From: Dyella telluris
GTDB taxonomy: Bacteria; Pseudomonadota; Gammaproteobacteria; Xanthomonadales; Rhodanobacteraceae
Reading direction: 5' to 3'
NCBI RefSeq assembly: GCF_014297575.1
Contig: NZ_CP060412.1
Location: forward strand, 2,418,001-2,482,000
DNA: 64,000 nt
Every line of letters begins with the position of its first letter. Position 1 is the stretch's first letter. Below the pieces are notes generated by a model. The model worked only from the letters and a program-made list of their open reading frames with translations, was not told the origin of the DNA and searched no databases. The translations under genes were made by a program, and so were the position numbers. Below are positions 47,092-55,995 of this stretch, piece by piece.

Positions 47092-48066
47092 TCAGCGGAA
47101 CACCAGCAGCCACATGAAGAGGAAGGTGGCGACAAAAATGCCGAAGGCGCTCCATGCCTGCGCACGGATCACGCCATAGGGGTTGCGAAGCTCCAATAGC
47201 GCGGCAGGCACCAGGTTGTAGTCGGCGGCCATCGGCGTAAGCAACGTGCCGCAATAGCCGCACAGCATGCCCATCGAACCGAGGATGGCAGGGTTGGCGC
47301 CGTAGCGATGCACCAGCAGGGGCAGGCCGATGCCCGCCATCATCACCGGGAAGGCCGCGAAGGCATTGCCCATGATCACCGTGAACAACACCATGCCCAG
47401 CGCGAACACCAGCAGGCACAAGAAGGCGTTGCCCTCGGGGAGGATCATGCTGGCCAGCGCGGCGATGGCAGCCCCGACGCCGCTCTGCGTGAACACTTCG
47501 CCCAGCGCGGCCAGCAGCAGCGGCAGGAGCGCGGCCCAGCCAATGGCATCGAGCAGCCGGCGTCCTTCCGACAGCCCCTGCGGCAACGATGCCTGCGCCA
47601 CGCGGGAGGCGGCAAGCAAGGCCACCACGCAGGCAAGCGCCAGGCCGGTCAAGGTCATCTGCGGCTTGGCGAACAGCGCGATGCCGCCGACAGACAGGTG
47701 CTCGCCAAACAGCGCGACCAGCAGGGTCACCAGGGGAATCAGCAGGGCGGGCACGAACAGCGTGTGGCCCAGGCGGATGGCCGACGCCATGCGTGCCGAC
47801 GCGCTGGCCGTTTCCGGATGCGCGCGTCGGCGAAGCAGCGGCGCAAGCAGGGCCAGTGCGATCACGGCGACCCCGGCAAGCTGCGATGGCAGCGCGTTGC
47901 CTGCCTTCTGTGCGGCCAGCACCATGTCGCCACCGGCGAAGAGAAGGCCCAGCAGTGCCCAGAACGCCGCGCGATAACCCTGGCGCTCGCGGGCATTGCG
48001 CCATGCGGTGAACAACAGGAACGCCGCGATCAGCCAGTAGGCGTATTCAATGCGCAGCAGGCTCAC
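47092..48066 (-). CDS. DUF979 membrane protein (putative pyroglutamate transporter component)
   Basis: 324-aa, strongly hydrophobic protein with about nine or ten predicted membrane helices and conserved-looking loops (MGNAFAAFPVMMAGIGLP, GMLCGYCGTLLTPMAADYNLVPAALLEL). The start is GTG 48066 (VSLLRIEYAYWLIAAF), with GGAG 8 bases upstream, overlapping the DUF969 stop. DUF979 and DUF969 usually occur as a pair beside 5-oxoprolinase and pcp genes, which suggests a two-component transporter for pyroglutamate or a related compound. This function is inference from context. Confidence 0.88.
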   Translation of the reverse strand: MSLLRIEYAYWLIAAFLLFTAWRNARERQGYRAAFWALLGLLFAGGDMVLAAQKAGNALPSQLAGVAVIALALLAPLLRRRAHPETASASARMASAIRLGHTLFVPALLIPLVTLLVALFGEHLSVGGIALFAKPQMTLTGLALACVVALLAASRVAQASLPQGLSEGRRLLDAIGWAALLPLLLAALGEVFTQSGVGAAIAALASMILPEGNAFLCLLVFALGMVLFTVIMGNAFAAFPVMMAGIGLPLLVHRYGANPAILGSMGMLCGYCGTLLTPMAADYNLVPAALLELRNPYGVIRAQAWSAFGIFVATFLFMWLLVFR

Positions 48067-48749
48067 GCGTTGCGCTCCGCCTGCGCACGACGCTGGAGTC
48101 GTCGCTGGAACAGCCATATGCGCACCGATTGGATCACGAAGGCCGCGATGGCCGTGGGCAGGGCCCACAGCGCGATGGAAAGCGGCGTAAGCTCTATGCC
48201 GTGCTGTGCATAGAAACCCTGGATCAGCAGCACGGCACCGAGTGCAATGAACACGTCTTCGCCGAAGAAGCGCCCGATGTTGTCGGTGGCGGCAGCCACG
48301 GCGCGCACCTCGTCACGATCCGCGTCAGTCAGGCCGGGGTGGATCTTTTCGGCGGCCGCTTCGCCCATCGGCGCGAGCAGCGGACGCACCGTCTGTGGCG
48401 CGCCGGCCACGCCGGTCAAGCCCAGCATGGCGAGCAGTTCGCGCACCAGCAGGTAACCAATCAGCAGGCGCGCCAGCGTCATCCCGCGCAATCGTCCCAT
48501 CCATTGCTGCGCGTGCTCACGCAGGCCGGCGTGTTCGAGCAAGCCGATGGCGGGCAGGGTGAGCACGAACAGCAGCAGCATGCGCGCCGACACAAAACTC
48601 TTGCCCAGCAGCGCGAGCAGGTCGGGCACGTGCAGGCCTGCCAGCAGGCCGCTGGTCAGCGCGGCGCAGACCACCACGGGTACGGCGTTGAAGCGCAGTG
48701 CGAAACCGATGACGATGACCGCGACGCCCAGCAGCGGCCAGTAGTTCAT
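48063..48749 (-). CDS. DUF969 membrane protein (partner of DUF979)
   Basis: 228 aa with about six predicted membrane helices; starts MNYWPLLGVAVIVIGFALRF. Family features include LLIGYLLVRELLAMLGLTGVAGAPQTVRPLLAPMGEAAAE and ATDNIGRFFGEDVFIALGAVLLIQGFY. ATG 48749 overlaps the pxpA stop (ATGA) and the stop overlaps DUF979, so it is coupled on both sides. No function is established that I know of. Confidence 0.88.
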   Translation of the reverse strand: MNYWPLLGVAVIVIGFALRFNAVPVVVCAALTSGLLAGLHVPDLLALLGKSFVSARMLLLFVLTLPAIGLLEHAGLREHAQQWMGRLRGMTLARLLIGYLLVRELLAMLGLTGVAGAPQTVRPLLAPMGEAAAEKIHPGLTDADRDEVRAVAAATDNIGRFFGEDVFIALGAVLLIQGFYAQHGIELTPLSIALWALPTAIAAFVIQSVRIWLFQRRLQRRAQAERNA

Positions 48750-49537
48750 GCGTGCGTCTCCGTGGCGTGCGGTGCGGCAATGCCAATATCGGCGGCCTCC
48801 AGCGCGACGCGCAGCTGGCGCGCGAAGGCGACCGCATGCGCACCGTCGCCGTGCACGCACAAGGTATCGGCCCGCAGCGTGATCACGCTGCCATCCACGG
48901 CGCGCACCTGGCCCTCACGTGCCATGGCCATTGCCTGGGCGATGGCTTCGTCGCTTTCCTGGATCACTGCGTCGGGTTCGCGGCGCGGTTGCAGGGAACC
49001 GTCGGAGCGGTAGCGCCGATCGGCGAAAGCCTCGGCGGCCACCGGAATGCCGGCGGCCACGCCCGCATCGACCAAGGCCGAGTTGGCCAGTCCGAACAGG
49101 CGCAGGCTCGGGTCGAAATCGTGCACGGCCCGCGCAATGGCGGCAGCCAGTGCGGCGTCGCGCGCGGCCATGTTGTACAGCGCACCGTGCGGCTTCACGT
49201 GGCGCAGGCGCGTTCCCGCCGCTTGGACAAAGCCGTGCAGCGCGCCGATCTGGTAGAGCGTCAGCGCGTAGGCCTCGTTTGGCGTCACCGCCATTTCGCG
49301 ACGGCCGAAGCCCTGCAAGTCGGGTAACGAAACGTGGGCGCCGATGGCGACGTCGTGCTGTATGGCCATGGCCACGGTGCCGCGCATGATGTCCGGGTCG
49401 CCGCCGTGGAAGCCGCAGGCGATGTTGGCCGAGCTGACGATGGCGAGCAGCGCGGCATCGTCGCCCATGCGCCAGGCGCCGAACGATTCGCCCAGGTCGC
49501 TGTTGATGTCGATGGTCTTGGCGAAGGCGTTTTTCAT
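48746..49537 (-). CDS. pxpA: 5-oxoprolinase subunit A (LamB/YcsF family)
   Basis: 263 aa. Typical blocks: DINSDLGESFGAWRMGDDAALL, SSANIACGFHGGDPDIMRGTV, AIGAHVSLPDLQGFGRREM, VKPHGALYNMAA, EAFADRRYRSDGSL and CVHGDGAHAVAFARQL. Together with PxpB and PxpC it makes ATP-dependent 5-oxoprolinase, which opens pyroglutamate to glutamate. ATG 49537 overlaps the pxpC stop by 4 bases; an open frame of 35 further codons upstream lies inside pxpC. Confidence 0.95.
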   Translation of the reverse strand: MKNAFAKTIDINSDLGESFGAWRMGDDAALLAIVSSANIACGFHGGDPDIMRGTVAMAIQHDVAIGAHVSLPDLQGFGRREMAVTPNEAYALTLYQIGALHGFVQAAGTRLRHVKPHGALYNMAARDAALAAAIARAVHDFDPSLRLFGLANSALVDAGVAAGIPVAAEAFADRRYRSDGSLQPRREPDAVIQESDEAIAQAMAMAREGQVRAVDGSVITLRADTLCVHGDGAHAVAFARQLRVALEAADIGIAAPHATETHA

Positions 49538-50517
49538 GCGGGTTCCAGCCGTTGGGCGATGCGTTGAAGCAGGTGTCGCAGCGTGTCGTTGCGCGTGCGC
49601 AGACGTTGCAGTGCCTCGTCCATGGTGATCTCCCGGAAGCATACGGTATCGCCCGGCCGGCGCTGCGCGAGACGTGGCAGGTCCACCGTCGCGAGCTGGC
49701 CGATGCGCGGGTAGCCACCGGTTACCGGAGCTTCGGCCAGCAGCAGGATGGGCTGACCCGAGGGCGGCAGCTGCAGGGTGCCGGGCAGGGTGGCTTCGGA
49801 GACCAGTTCGAGCGGGCGGGCCAGCTGCAGGGCCTGGCCATCCATGCGGCTGCCGGTGCGGTTGCTGTCCTTGCTGACCGTGAAGCGTTGCACGAACAGG
49901 CTGCGCTGCGACGCCTCATCGAGAGCGTCGTAATGATGGCCGCGCAGCAGCCCGAACGGCGCGCCGGCGTAGTCGAGCCACGGTTGCGGATCCAGGCCCC
50001 AGCGCAGCGCCTGCACGCCGTGTCCGGCACGAAAACAATCGTCGGGTGCGCGCGTGCCCACGGCGATGGTGTCGCCGGCCTGCAGTGCACGGCCATCGAG
50101 CGGACCGACATGGGCATGCAGGTCGGTGCTGCGGCTGCCGAGCACGGGTTCGACATCGAAACCACCGCGCACGGCCAGATAACTGCGGCAACCATGCCGC
50201 ATGCCGCCGAGGCGGAGCTGTGTGCCGGCCGGCAGGAAGCAGCGGGTCCATGGCGGCAGCGTCTGGCCATTCGCGCGTGCTTCGATGATGCCGCCGGTGA
50301 GCGCGATCACGGCATCCCGGGTGAACTGCAGCGTTGGTCCGGCAAGGGTGATTTCCAGCGCGGCTTCGTCGGCATGGTTGCCGACCAGCGCATTGGCCAA
50401 GCGCCAGGCCGGCTCATCCATCACGCCGGCGCGCCCCAGCCCGAGGCTGGCGTAGCCACGGCGCCCGGCATCCTGCAGGCTGCTGAGCAGGCCGGGCTTG
50501 ATCACCTCGATACTCAT
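49534..50517 (-). CDS. pxpC: 5-oxoprolinase subunit C (biotin-dependent-carboxyltransferase-like, KipA family)
   Basis: 327 aa. Signatures: MSIEVIKPGLLSSLQDAGRRGYASLGLGRAGVMDEPAWRLAN, LALTGG-like IALTGGIIEARANG, YLAVRGGFDVEPVLGSRSTDLHA and LLLAEAPVTGGYPRIGQLATVDLPRLAQRRPGD. The ATG overlaps the pxpB stop. Second subunit of the PxpB/PxpC pair. Confidence 0.95.
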   Translation of the reverse strand: MSIEVIKPGLLSSLQDAGRRGYASLGLGRAGVMDEPAWRLANALVGNHADEAALEITLAGPTLQFTRDAVIALTGGIIEARANGQTLPPWTRCFLPAGTQLRLGGMRHGCRSYLAVRGGFDVEPVLGSRSTDLHAHVGPLDGRALQAGDTIAVGTRAPDDCFRAGHGVQALRWGLDPQPWLDYAGAPFGLLRGHHYDALDEASQRSLFVQRFTVSKDSNRTGSRMDGQALQLARPLELVSEATLPGTLQLPPSGQPILLLAEAPVTGGYPRIGQLATVDLPRLAQRRPGDTVCFREITMDEALQRLRTRNDTLRHLLQRIAQRLEPA

Positions 50518-51224
50518 GACGCCACGCCGTTGCCGCTGGCGAGGCGTTGATAGGCGCGCTCGTCGATAGCCTGGAAACGTACGTGATCGCCGGGTTGCAA
50601 CAGGGATGGCGAAGCGGCGGAGAGATCAAACAGGCGTGCCGGCGTGCGGCCGATCAGCTGCCATCCGCCGGGAAGCGCCTGCGGGTAGATGCCTGTCTGC
50701 AGGCCGCCGATGGCGACGCTGCCCGCAGGCACGCTCATGCGCGGCTGGCTGCGACGTGGCGTGGCCAGTGCGGCATCAAGGCCCAGCAGATAAGGAAAGC
50801 CCGGCGCGAATCCCAGCATGGCGACGCGGTAACTGGCGCCAGTGTGCCGGGCCACCACCTCGTCCGCGCTCAGGTGTGCAAGCGCGGCCACCTCGTGCAA
50901 ATCGGCGCCGTCGTAACACACCGGCAGGATCACTTCGCGAGGCATGATGGTGGAGGCCGGTGTGCTCTTCAGGGCGGCAGCGATGGCTTCGCGCAGGCGA
51001 TGGCCCGTGGTGGCGTCGTCGTCCAGCCATGCAGTGGGGTCAAAGCGCAGCAGCAGGCTCGCGTAGGCGGGCACGCATTCGACGTCGGGAAGCTGCGACC
51101 CGATCAGGGCCGCCGCGGCGTGCACCCGGGCGTTCACCGCCGTGTCGATGCTGTTACCGAAACGCAGCAGCCACGCGTCTTCGGCAAGTGGCTCAAGAAG
51201 CAGGTCCGTCGGCGTGCCAGTCAT
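50514..51224 (-). CDS. pxpB: 5-oxoprolinase subunit B (KipI family)
   Basis: 236 aa; motifs ASLLLRFDP, YDGADLHEVAALAHLSADEVVARHTGASYRVAMLGFAPGFPYLLGLD and SVAIGGLQTGIYPQALPGGWQLIGRTP are those of the allophanate-hydrolase-subunit-1/KipI fold. The start is ATG 51224 with GGGAG 6 bases upstream; the much longer open frame to 51566 has no family resemblance in its extra part. First gene of the six-gene pyroglutamate operon. Confidence 0.94.
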   Translation of the reverse strand: MTGTPTDLLLEPLAEDAWLLRFGNSIDTAVNARVHAAAALIGSQLPDVECVPAYASLLLRFDPTAWLDDDATTGHRLREAIAAALKSTPASTIMPREVILPVCYDGADLHEVAALAHLSADEVVARHTGASYRVAMLGFAPGFPYLLGLDAALATPRRSQPRMSVPAGSVAIGGLQTGIYPQALPGGWQLIGRTPARLFDLSAASPSLLQPGDHVRFQAIDERAYQRLASGNGVAS

Positions 51225-51750
51225 GCGGCGCTCCCGCGCGGGCGGGTGACGAGGGCGGGCGTCATGCGGCGCGCCAGCAGCTTCAGCGTGCGGGTGATTC
51301 GTGGGTTGCGATGGGTCACCCGGAAAGTGTTGCAGAACGGCCAGGCTTTGCCGATGCGCACTGCGGCACGCTTCCGTCCATCGTGGTAACTCGCGATGGC
51401 GAAAGGATTTCTTCACGGCACGGTGAGTGCAGGAAACGTGAACTTGCGACGCGCAGAGATGCGAGGTCTTGCGCGCTCGGCGCCGCCGGGACGATTGGAT
51501 GCCCGATGCACCAGGCGGCCAGGTGGCGGCCGAAATTCCCCCCGTGGAGACATGGAATGACCTCATAAGGTCAAGCGGGGACTTCGTTGTCGTGGCGCAA
51601 TGCGAAATGGCCGTCCAGAGCCTTATGTGCCCACGAATAGCTCCTTAAAACAAGGCATTGTAGAAATGTCTCGATGAGACTTTTCCGGGTGTGCCGATGC
51701 CTCTTGCTGCCCTGCCGCATAGGCCTTTTTCCTATGTGACTTCTGGATTG
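51225..51750. other. Intergenic stretch without recognised gene
   Basis: About 525 bases between pxpB (leftward) and the nagK-2 promoter (rightward). I see no conserved protein, RNA or strong hairpin. It must hold the pxp operon promoter, which I could not place. The segment from about 51590 onward is visibly richer in A and T than its surroundings. Confidence 0.5.
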
Positions 51751-51780
51751 TTGACAACGTTGTCAGGCTTTACCCAGACT
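51751..51780 (+). promoter_or_regulatory. nagK-2 promoter with perfect nag palindrome
   Basis: TGACAACGTTGTCA (51752-51765) overlaps TTGACA (51751-51756); -10 candidate CAGACT at 51775-51780 with an 18-base spacer. Palindrome, -35 and -10 positions match those before nagK-1. Confidence 0.7.
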
Positions 51781-51838
51781 CCGGCGACATCGGTTCGCGT
51801 TCACAGGAACGTGACATCAGCATGACGAGGGGATCGCA

Positions 51839-52861
51839 GTGGTCGAAGGGGTCAGCCACAGCGCACGCGAGTTCTTGGCGCAAGAAGCCATGTTTCTCGC
51901 TGCGGACGTCGGGGGCACGCATGCACGCATCGGACTGGTCAGTCGCGAGCCGGACGGCACGCGCCCGGTGACGGTGCTGCAGTACCACCGCTACGCGTGC
52001 GCGGACTGGCCGAGCCTGACGGCGGTGCTGCAGGACTTCGTGGGCCAGCTGGATCGTTCGGTGCACGTGGATCGCTGCGCCGTGGCCAGCGCCGGCTATG
52101 TGCTGGGCGATGCCATCGTCAACGACAACCTGCCCTGGCCCGTGTCCATCCGCGACATCCGCGACAGCCTTGGCATCGAACAGCTGGCCGTGGTCAACGA
52201 CTTCGAAGCGGTGGCCTACGCCACCCAGTTCCTCAGCCACGCCGACACCACCGCGGTGATTGAAAGCGAAGCGCCGCCGGTCGCCGGTCCGGTGCTGGTG
52301 ATGGGCCCGGGCACCGGCCTGGGTTCGGCCGTGCTGCTGCCCGGCCAGCCGCACGCCACCGTGCTGGCGACCGAAGCGGGCCAGATCGCACTGGCGCCGG
52401 GCAACGAACGCGAGATCGAGATCCTGCGTTACCTGGCACGCGACCGTGCCTACGTGTCCTTCGAACACGCCCTCTCGGGCCCGGGCCTGCTCAACCTTTA
52501 CCGCGCCCTGTGCGCGCTGCGCCACCAGCCGCCGGTCTTCACGCAACCGGCCCAGGTGACGCAGGCAGCACTGGAGCGCAGCGACGACGCGGCGGTGGAA
52601 GCGCTGGATGTTTTCTGCGGCCTGCTGGGCAGCTTCGTCGGCGACCTGTGCCTGCTGTACGGCGCACGCGGGGGCGTGTTCCTGGCGGGCGGCATTCTTC
52701 CGCAGATCCGCGACGTGCTGCTGACCAGCAGCTTCCGCCAGCGTTTCTTCAACAAAGGCGTGATGCGCGCCTTTCTGCAGCAGGTTCACGTACGACTGAT
52801 GGAGCACGGCCAGCACGGTGTGATCGGTGCAGCCGGCCTGTACCTGGACGGGCGCACGTAA
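51839..52861 (+). CDS. nagK: Glk-type N-acetylglucosamine kinase, copy 2
   Basis: 340 aa, nearly identical to copy 1 from residue 20 onward (FLAADVGGTHARIGLV, VVNDFEAVAYATQF, GPGTGLGSAVLLPG all intact). The start is GTG 51839 behind GAGGGG; the first 20 residues differ from copy 1 (MVEGVSHSAREFLAQEAM). The C-terminus, AAGLYLDGRT, looks like the native family end. It lies 132 bases before the second nag receptor. The retained promoter and operator suggest both copies are expressed together. Confidence 0.9.
   Translation: MVEGVSHSAREFLAQEAMFLAADVGGTHARIGLVSREPDGTRPVTVLQYHRYACADWPSLTAVLQDFVGQLDRSVHVDRCAVASAGYVLGDAIVNDNLPWPVSIRDIRDSLGIEQLAVVNDFEAVAYATQFLSHADTTAVIESEAPPVAGPVLVMGPGTGLGSAVLLPGQPHATVLATEAGQIALAPGNEREIEILRYLARDRAYVSFEHALSGPGLLNLYRALCALRHQPPVFTQPAQVTQAALERSDDAAVEALDVFCGLLGSFVGDLCLLYGARGGVFLAGGILPQIRDVLLTSSFRQRFFNKGVMRAFLQQVHVRLMEHGQHGVIGAAGLYLDGRT
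51899..52827 (+). repeat. Long direct repeat, nagK copy 2 (partner 42477-43405)
   Basis: Second arm of the roughly 930-bp, about 98% identical direct repeat. The intervening 9.4 kb carries a receptor gene and the whole pyroglutamate operon, which recombination between the arms could excise. Confidence 0.9.
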
Positions 52862-52993
52862 GACCCAGGGGAGAACGCAGTACCGAGTTTGCACCACACC
52901 GTTGCAATGAACCGGGCGCGAGCCCAGACACCACGCAAGCAGTCGGACGACCCACAACTTCCGCTGCCGTAATGCCTTCGAGGGGAGGAAACC

Positions 52994-55948
52994 ATGTCAC
53001 ACCGCAAGACTCTGCTAGCAGCAAGCATCATCGCGGGCTTGTGTCTGTCCGGCGCCGTGTTCGCCGCAGACAACGCCCAGGCCCCCCAGGTGGGCTCGGC
53101 CTCCAGCGACCAGGACAGCACCCAGGCCAAGACGGCCGCCGACAAGTCCAAGGTGAAGGACCTGAGCACCGTCACGGTGACCGGTATCCGCAACAGCCAG
53201 CAGCTGTCGCTGGACACCAAGCAGGCCGCCGAATCGCACGTTGAAGTGATCTCCGCCGAAGACATCGGCAAGCTGCCGGCCAAGAACGTGGCCGACACCA
53301 TCGCGCAGATCCCGGGCGTGAACATCTCCGACGCCGCCGGCGCCGAAGGTGGCTTCGACGAAGCCGACCGTGCCGCCCTGCGTGGCGCTGCTCCTTCGCT
53401 CACCCTGACCACCGTCAACGGTCATTCGATTGCCTCGGGCGACTGGTTCATCACCGGTGGTGGTGGTTCGCGCAGCGTCAGCTACGCCATGCTGCCGGCC
53501 GAAGTGGTCAGCCAGGTGGTGGTGCGCAAGTCTTCCGAAGCCAACCAGCTCGAAGGCGGTGCCGCTGGCTCCATCGACATCCTCACCCGCAAGCCGCTCG
53601 AGTTCGCCAAGCCGTTCACCGCGGAAGGCCAGGTGGGTGGCGTGTACTCCGACCTGCCGGGCAGCACCAAGCCGCAGTTCAGTGGCCTGGTGAACTGGAA
53701 GAACAACGACAACACCTTCGGCGTGATGGCCCAGGCCTTCTACGAAGAGCGCGAACTGCAGCGCAACGGCCAGGAAATGCTCGGCTATTCGTACATTCCC
53801 TCCGGTTCGGCCGCTGCCACGCAGCTGGGCCTGACCGACAAGGGCAATGGCAGCACGGGCGTGTTCTATCCGAACCTGCCGGGCGCCGCCCTGTTCACCC
53901 AGACGCGCAAGCGCAAGGGTGGCCTGGTCGACGTGGAGTGGAAGCCGCTCGACAACCTGTCGCTGAACTTCAACGGCTTCTATTCGCACATGGATGCCAG
54001 CGACTACAACCGCAACTACATGCTGCGCCTGCGTGACCGCCTGCCGGGTTCGACGCTGTCCAACACGTCGATCAATGACAACGTCATGACCTCGGCCGTC
54101 CTCGCACCGCAGGCCGGTGTGTCGCAGGGCATCTACGACATGATTTCCCGTCCGGGCGAGAGCGAATCCAGCCAGTACTACACGCTGGACGCCGACTGGA
54201 AGGCCACCGACCACCTGAACTTCAAGTTCCAGGTCGGCTGGACCAAGGGCACCGGCAACACCCCGACCCAGGACATCATGGAGATGGACACGGGGTACGG
54301 CCAGGGCTCCTTCTACAAGATGAACGGCCTGGGCACGCCCGCGAACTGGGGCATGACCGGCGTCAACAACGCCTATAACCCGGCCACGGTCGGCCTCGAC
54401 TGGATCTTCGGCGACCAGGGCATCCACGTGGTCGACAAGGAGCGCTGGTTCCAGGCCGACGGCGAATACGATTTCGACGACGCCGCACCGCTGTCCAGCC
54501 TGCAGTTCGGTGCACGCTACGCACGCCACAACCACGACAGCCCGTTTGCGGTCGGTCAGGGTCCGAACTGGGCGTCGGCGGTGGACTTCGGCACCAACTC
54601 CCCGCTGTGGCCTGCCTCGACCGGCAACTACCCGAGCAGCTTCGGCAGCGACCTTGGCGTGGGCCAGATGCCCAGCGGCATCTGGTACTGGTCGCCGAGC
54701 CAGCTCAAGGAACTCAACGCGTTGTACGCGAACCGTGCCAGCAGTGGCCCGAACTCGCGCTTCTATCCGAATGACATCTATTCGATGAAGGAAGACAACA
54801 GCGCGTATTACTTCCAGGCCAACTTCAACGGTGACCGCTGGAGCGGCAACGCCGGCCTGCGCTACGTCGCCACCAACGAAGACATCGGTTACACCGCGGG
54901 CTCCATCCAGGAAACCACCCACGGCGGCCAGATGTGTAATTCGCCGTGGTACCCGTGCGGCACCGACGGTTCGGGCGGCTGGTACTGGAACTACTACCAG
55001 CACCACTACGGCAAGCTGCTGCCGAGCTTCAACCTGAAGTACAACCTCACCGAAGACGGCAACCTGCTGGCCCGCTTCGCCGCCTCGCAGACCATGACCC
55101 GTCAGGACTACGGCCAGCTGGCTGGCTTCCTGTCGCTGAGCGATCCGCAGAAGGAAGGCGAACTGGGTGGCGGCCTGGGTCCGAACCCGTACCTGAAGCC
55201 GATGGTGTCCACCAACTTTGATGCAGCGCTGGAGTGGTACTTCGCTCCGCGTGGCCTGCTGTCGGCCAGCATCTACATGATGGACCTCAACAACTATTAC
55301 GACTACGGCACGGTCACCCAGACCTACCTCAACAACTACCTGACCTACGGCGTCAACAACCCGTCGCACACGCCGGTGTACAGCCAGTACCTGATCAGCC
55401 AGCCGGTGAACGTCAACGGCTCGCTGAAGGGTGTTGAACTGAACTACGTGCAGCCGATCGGCGACCACTTCGGCACGCAGCTCAGCTACACGTACGCCAA
55501 CGGCCACACCTCGGGCGGCACGTACCTGTACAACGGTGACGGCACCTACGGCAACAACGTGGCTGCCGGTACCCGTCCGCTGTACGGCACCTCGAAGAAC
55601 ACGGTCAATGCATCGGCCTACTTCGAGAATGACCACTGGAACGCCCGCCTCAACTACACGTACCGCTCGTCGTTCTACGACGGCATGATGCCGGTCACCG
55701 CAGGCACGCTCGGCAACACCATGCCGCTGCTGCCGTACTACCAGGCGGGCACGGGCTACCTGTCGGCATCCATCGGCTACACCCTCAACGAGCACATCAG
55801 CTTCTCGTTCGATGCGATGAACCTCAACAACCCGACGCTGCGTTACTACGTGTATGGCCACCAGGCCGGCCTGAACTTCGGCAAGGTGCCGGAAGCGTTC
55901 TACACGAACGGTCGCCAGTACTACCTGACGGCGAACTTCAAGTTCTAA
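52994..55948 (+). CDS. TonB-dependent receptor of the nag regulon (2)
   Basis: 984 aa. Signal peptide MSHRKTLLAASIIAGLCLSGAVFA, TonB-box-like LSTVTVTGIRNSQQLSL, plug with VISAEDIGKLPAKNVADTIAQIPGV and SEANQLEGGAAGSIDILTRKPLEF, barrel ending YYLTANFKF. Its closest neighbours in layout are the nag receptors of xanthomonads. It differs widely from the receptor at 43582 after the signal peptide. Glycine- and tyrosine-rich loops are long. GAGGGGAGGA precedes ATG 52994. It is followed by a strong terminator. Confidence 0.92.
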   Translation: MSHRKTLLAASIIAGLCLSGAVFAADNAQAPQVGSASSDQDSTQAKTAADKSKVKDLSTVTVTGIRNSQQLSLDTKQAAESHVEVISAEDIGKLPAKNVADTIAQIPGVNISDAAGAEGGFDEADRAALRGAAPSLTLTTVNGHSIASGDWFITGGGGSRSVSYAMLPAEVVSQVVVRKSSEANQLEGGAAGSIDILTRKPLEFAKPFTAEGQVGGVYSDLPGSTKPQFSGLVNWKNNDNTFGVMAQAFYEERELQRNGQEMLGYSYIPSGSAAATQLGLTDKGNGSTGVFYPNLPGAALFTQTRKRKGGLVDVEWKPLDNLSLNFNGFYSHMDASDYNRNYMLRLRDRLPGSTLSNTSINDNVMTSAVLAPQAGVSQGIYDMISRPGESESSQYYTLDADWKATDHLNFKFQVGWTKGTGNTPTQDIMEMDTGYGQGSFYKMNGLGTPANWGMTGVNNAYNPATVGLDWIFGDQGIHVVDKERWFQADGEYDFDDAAPLSSLQFGARYARHNHDSPFAVGQGPNWASAVDFGTNSPLWPASTGNYPSSFGSDLGVGQMPSGIWYWSPSQLKELNALYANRASSGPNSRFYPNDIYSMKEDNSAYYFQANFNGDRWSGNAGLRYVATNEDIGYTAGSIQETTHGGQMCNSPWYPCGTDGSGGWYWNYYQHHYGKLLPSFNLKYNLTEDGNLLARFAASQTMTRQDYGQLAGFLSLSDPQKEGELGGGLGPNPYLKPMVSTNFDAALEWYFAPRGLLSASIYMMDLNNYYDYGTVTQTYLNNYLTYGVNNPSHTPVYSQYLISQPVNVNGSLKGVELNYVQPIGDHFGTQLSYTYANGHTSGGTYLYNGDGTYGNNVAAGTRPLYGTSKNTVNASAYFENDHWNARLNYTYRSSFYDGMMPVTAGTLGNTMPLLPYYQAGTGYLSASIGYTLNEHISFSFDAMNLNNPTLRYYVYGHQAGLNFGKVPEAFYTNGRQYYLTANFKF

Positions 55949-55963
55949 AGCTTCTTCCCGCCA

Positions 55964-55995
55964 GGGACCTGGCACGATTGCCAGGTCCCTTTTTT
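55964..55995 (+). terminator. Intrinsic terminator after receptor (2)
   Basis: GGGACCTGGC/GCCAGGTCCC (55964-55973/55980-55989), loop ACGATT, followed by six T residues. A perfect 10-bp stem 15 bases after the stop codon. Confidence 0.92.

Noticed and set aside
42477..52827. Composite transposon or prophage carried between the nagK repeats
   Set aside because: No transposase, integrase or terminal inverted repeat is seen. The repeats are a functional gene, so simple duplication or gene conversion explains them.
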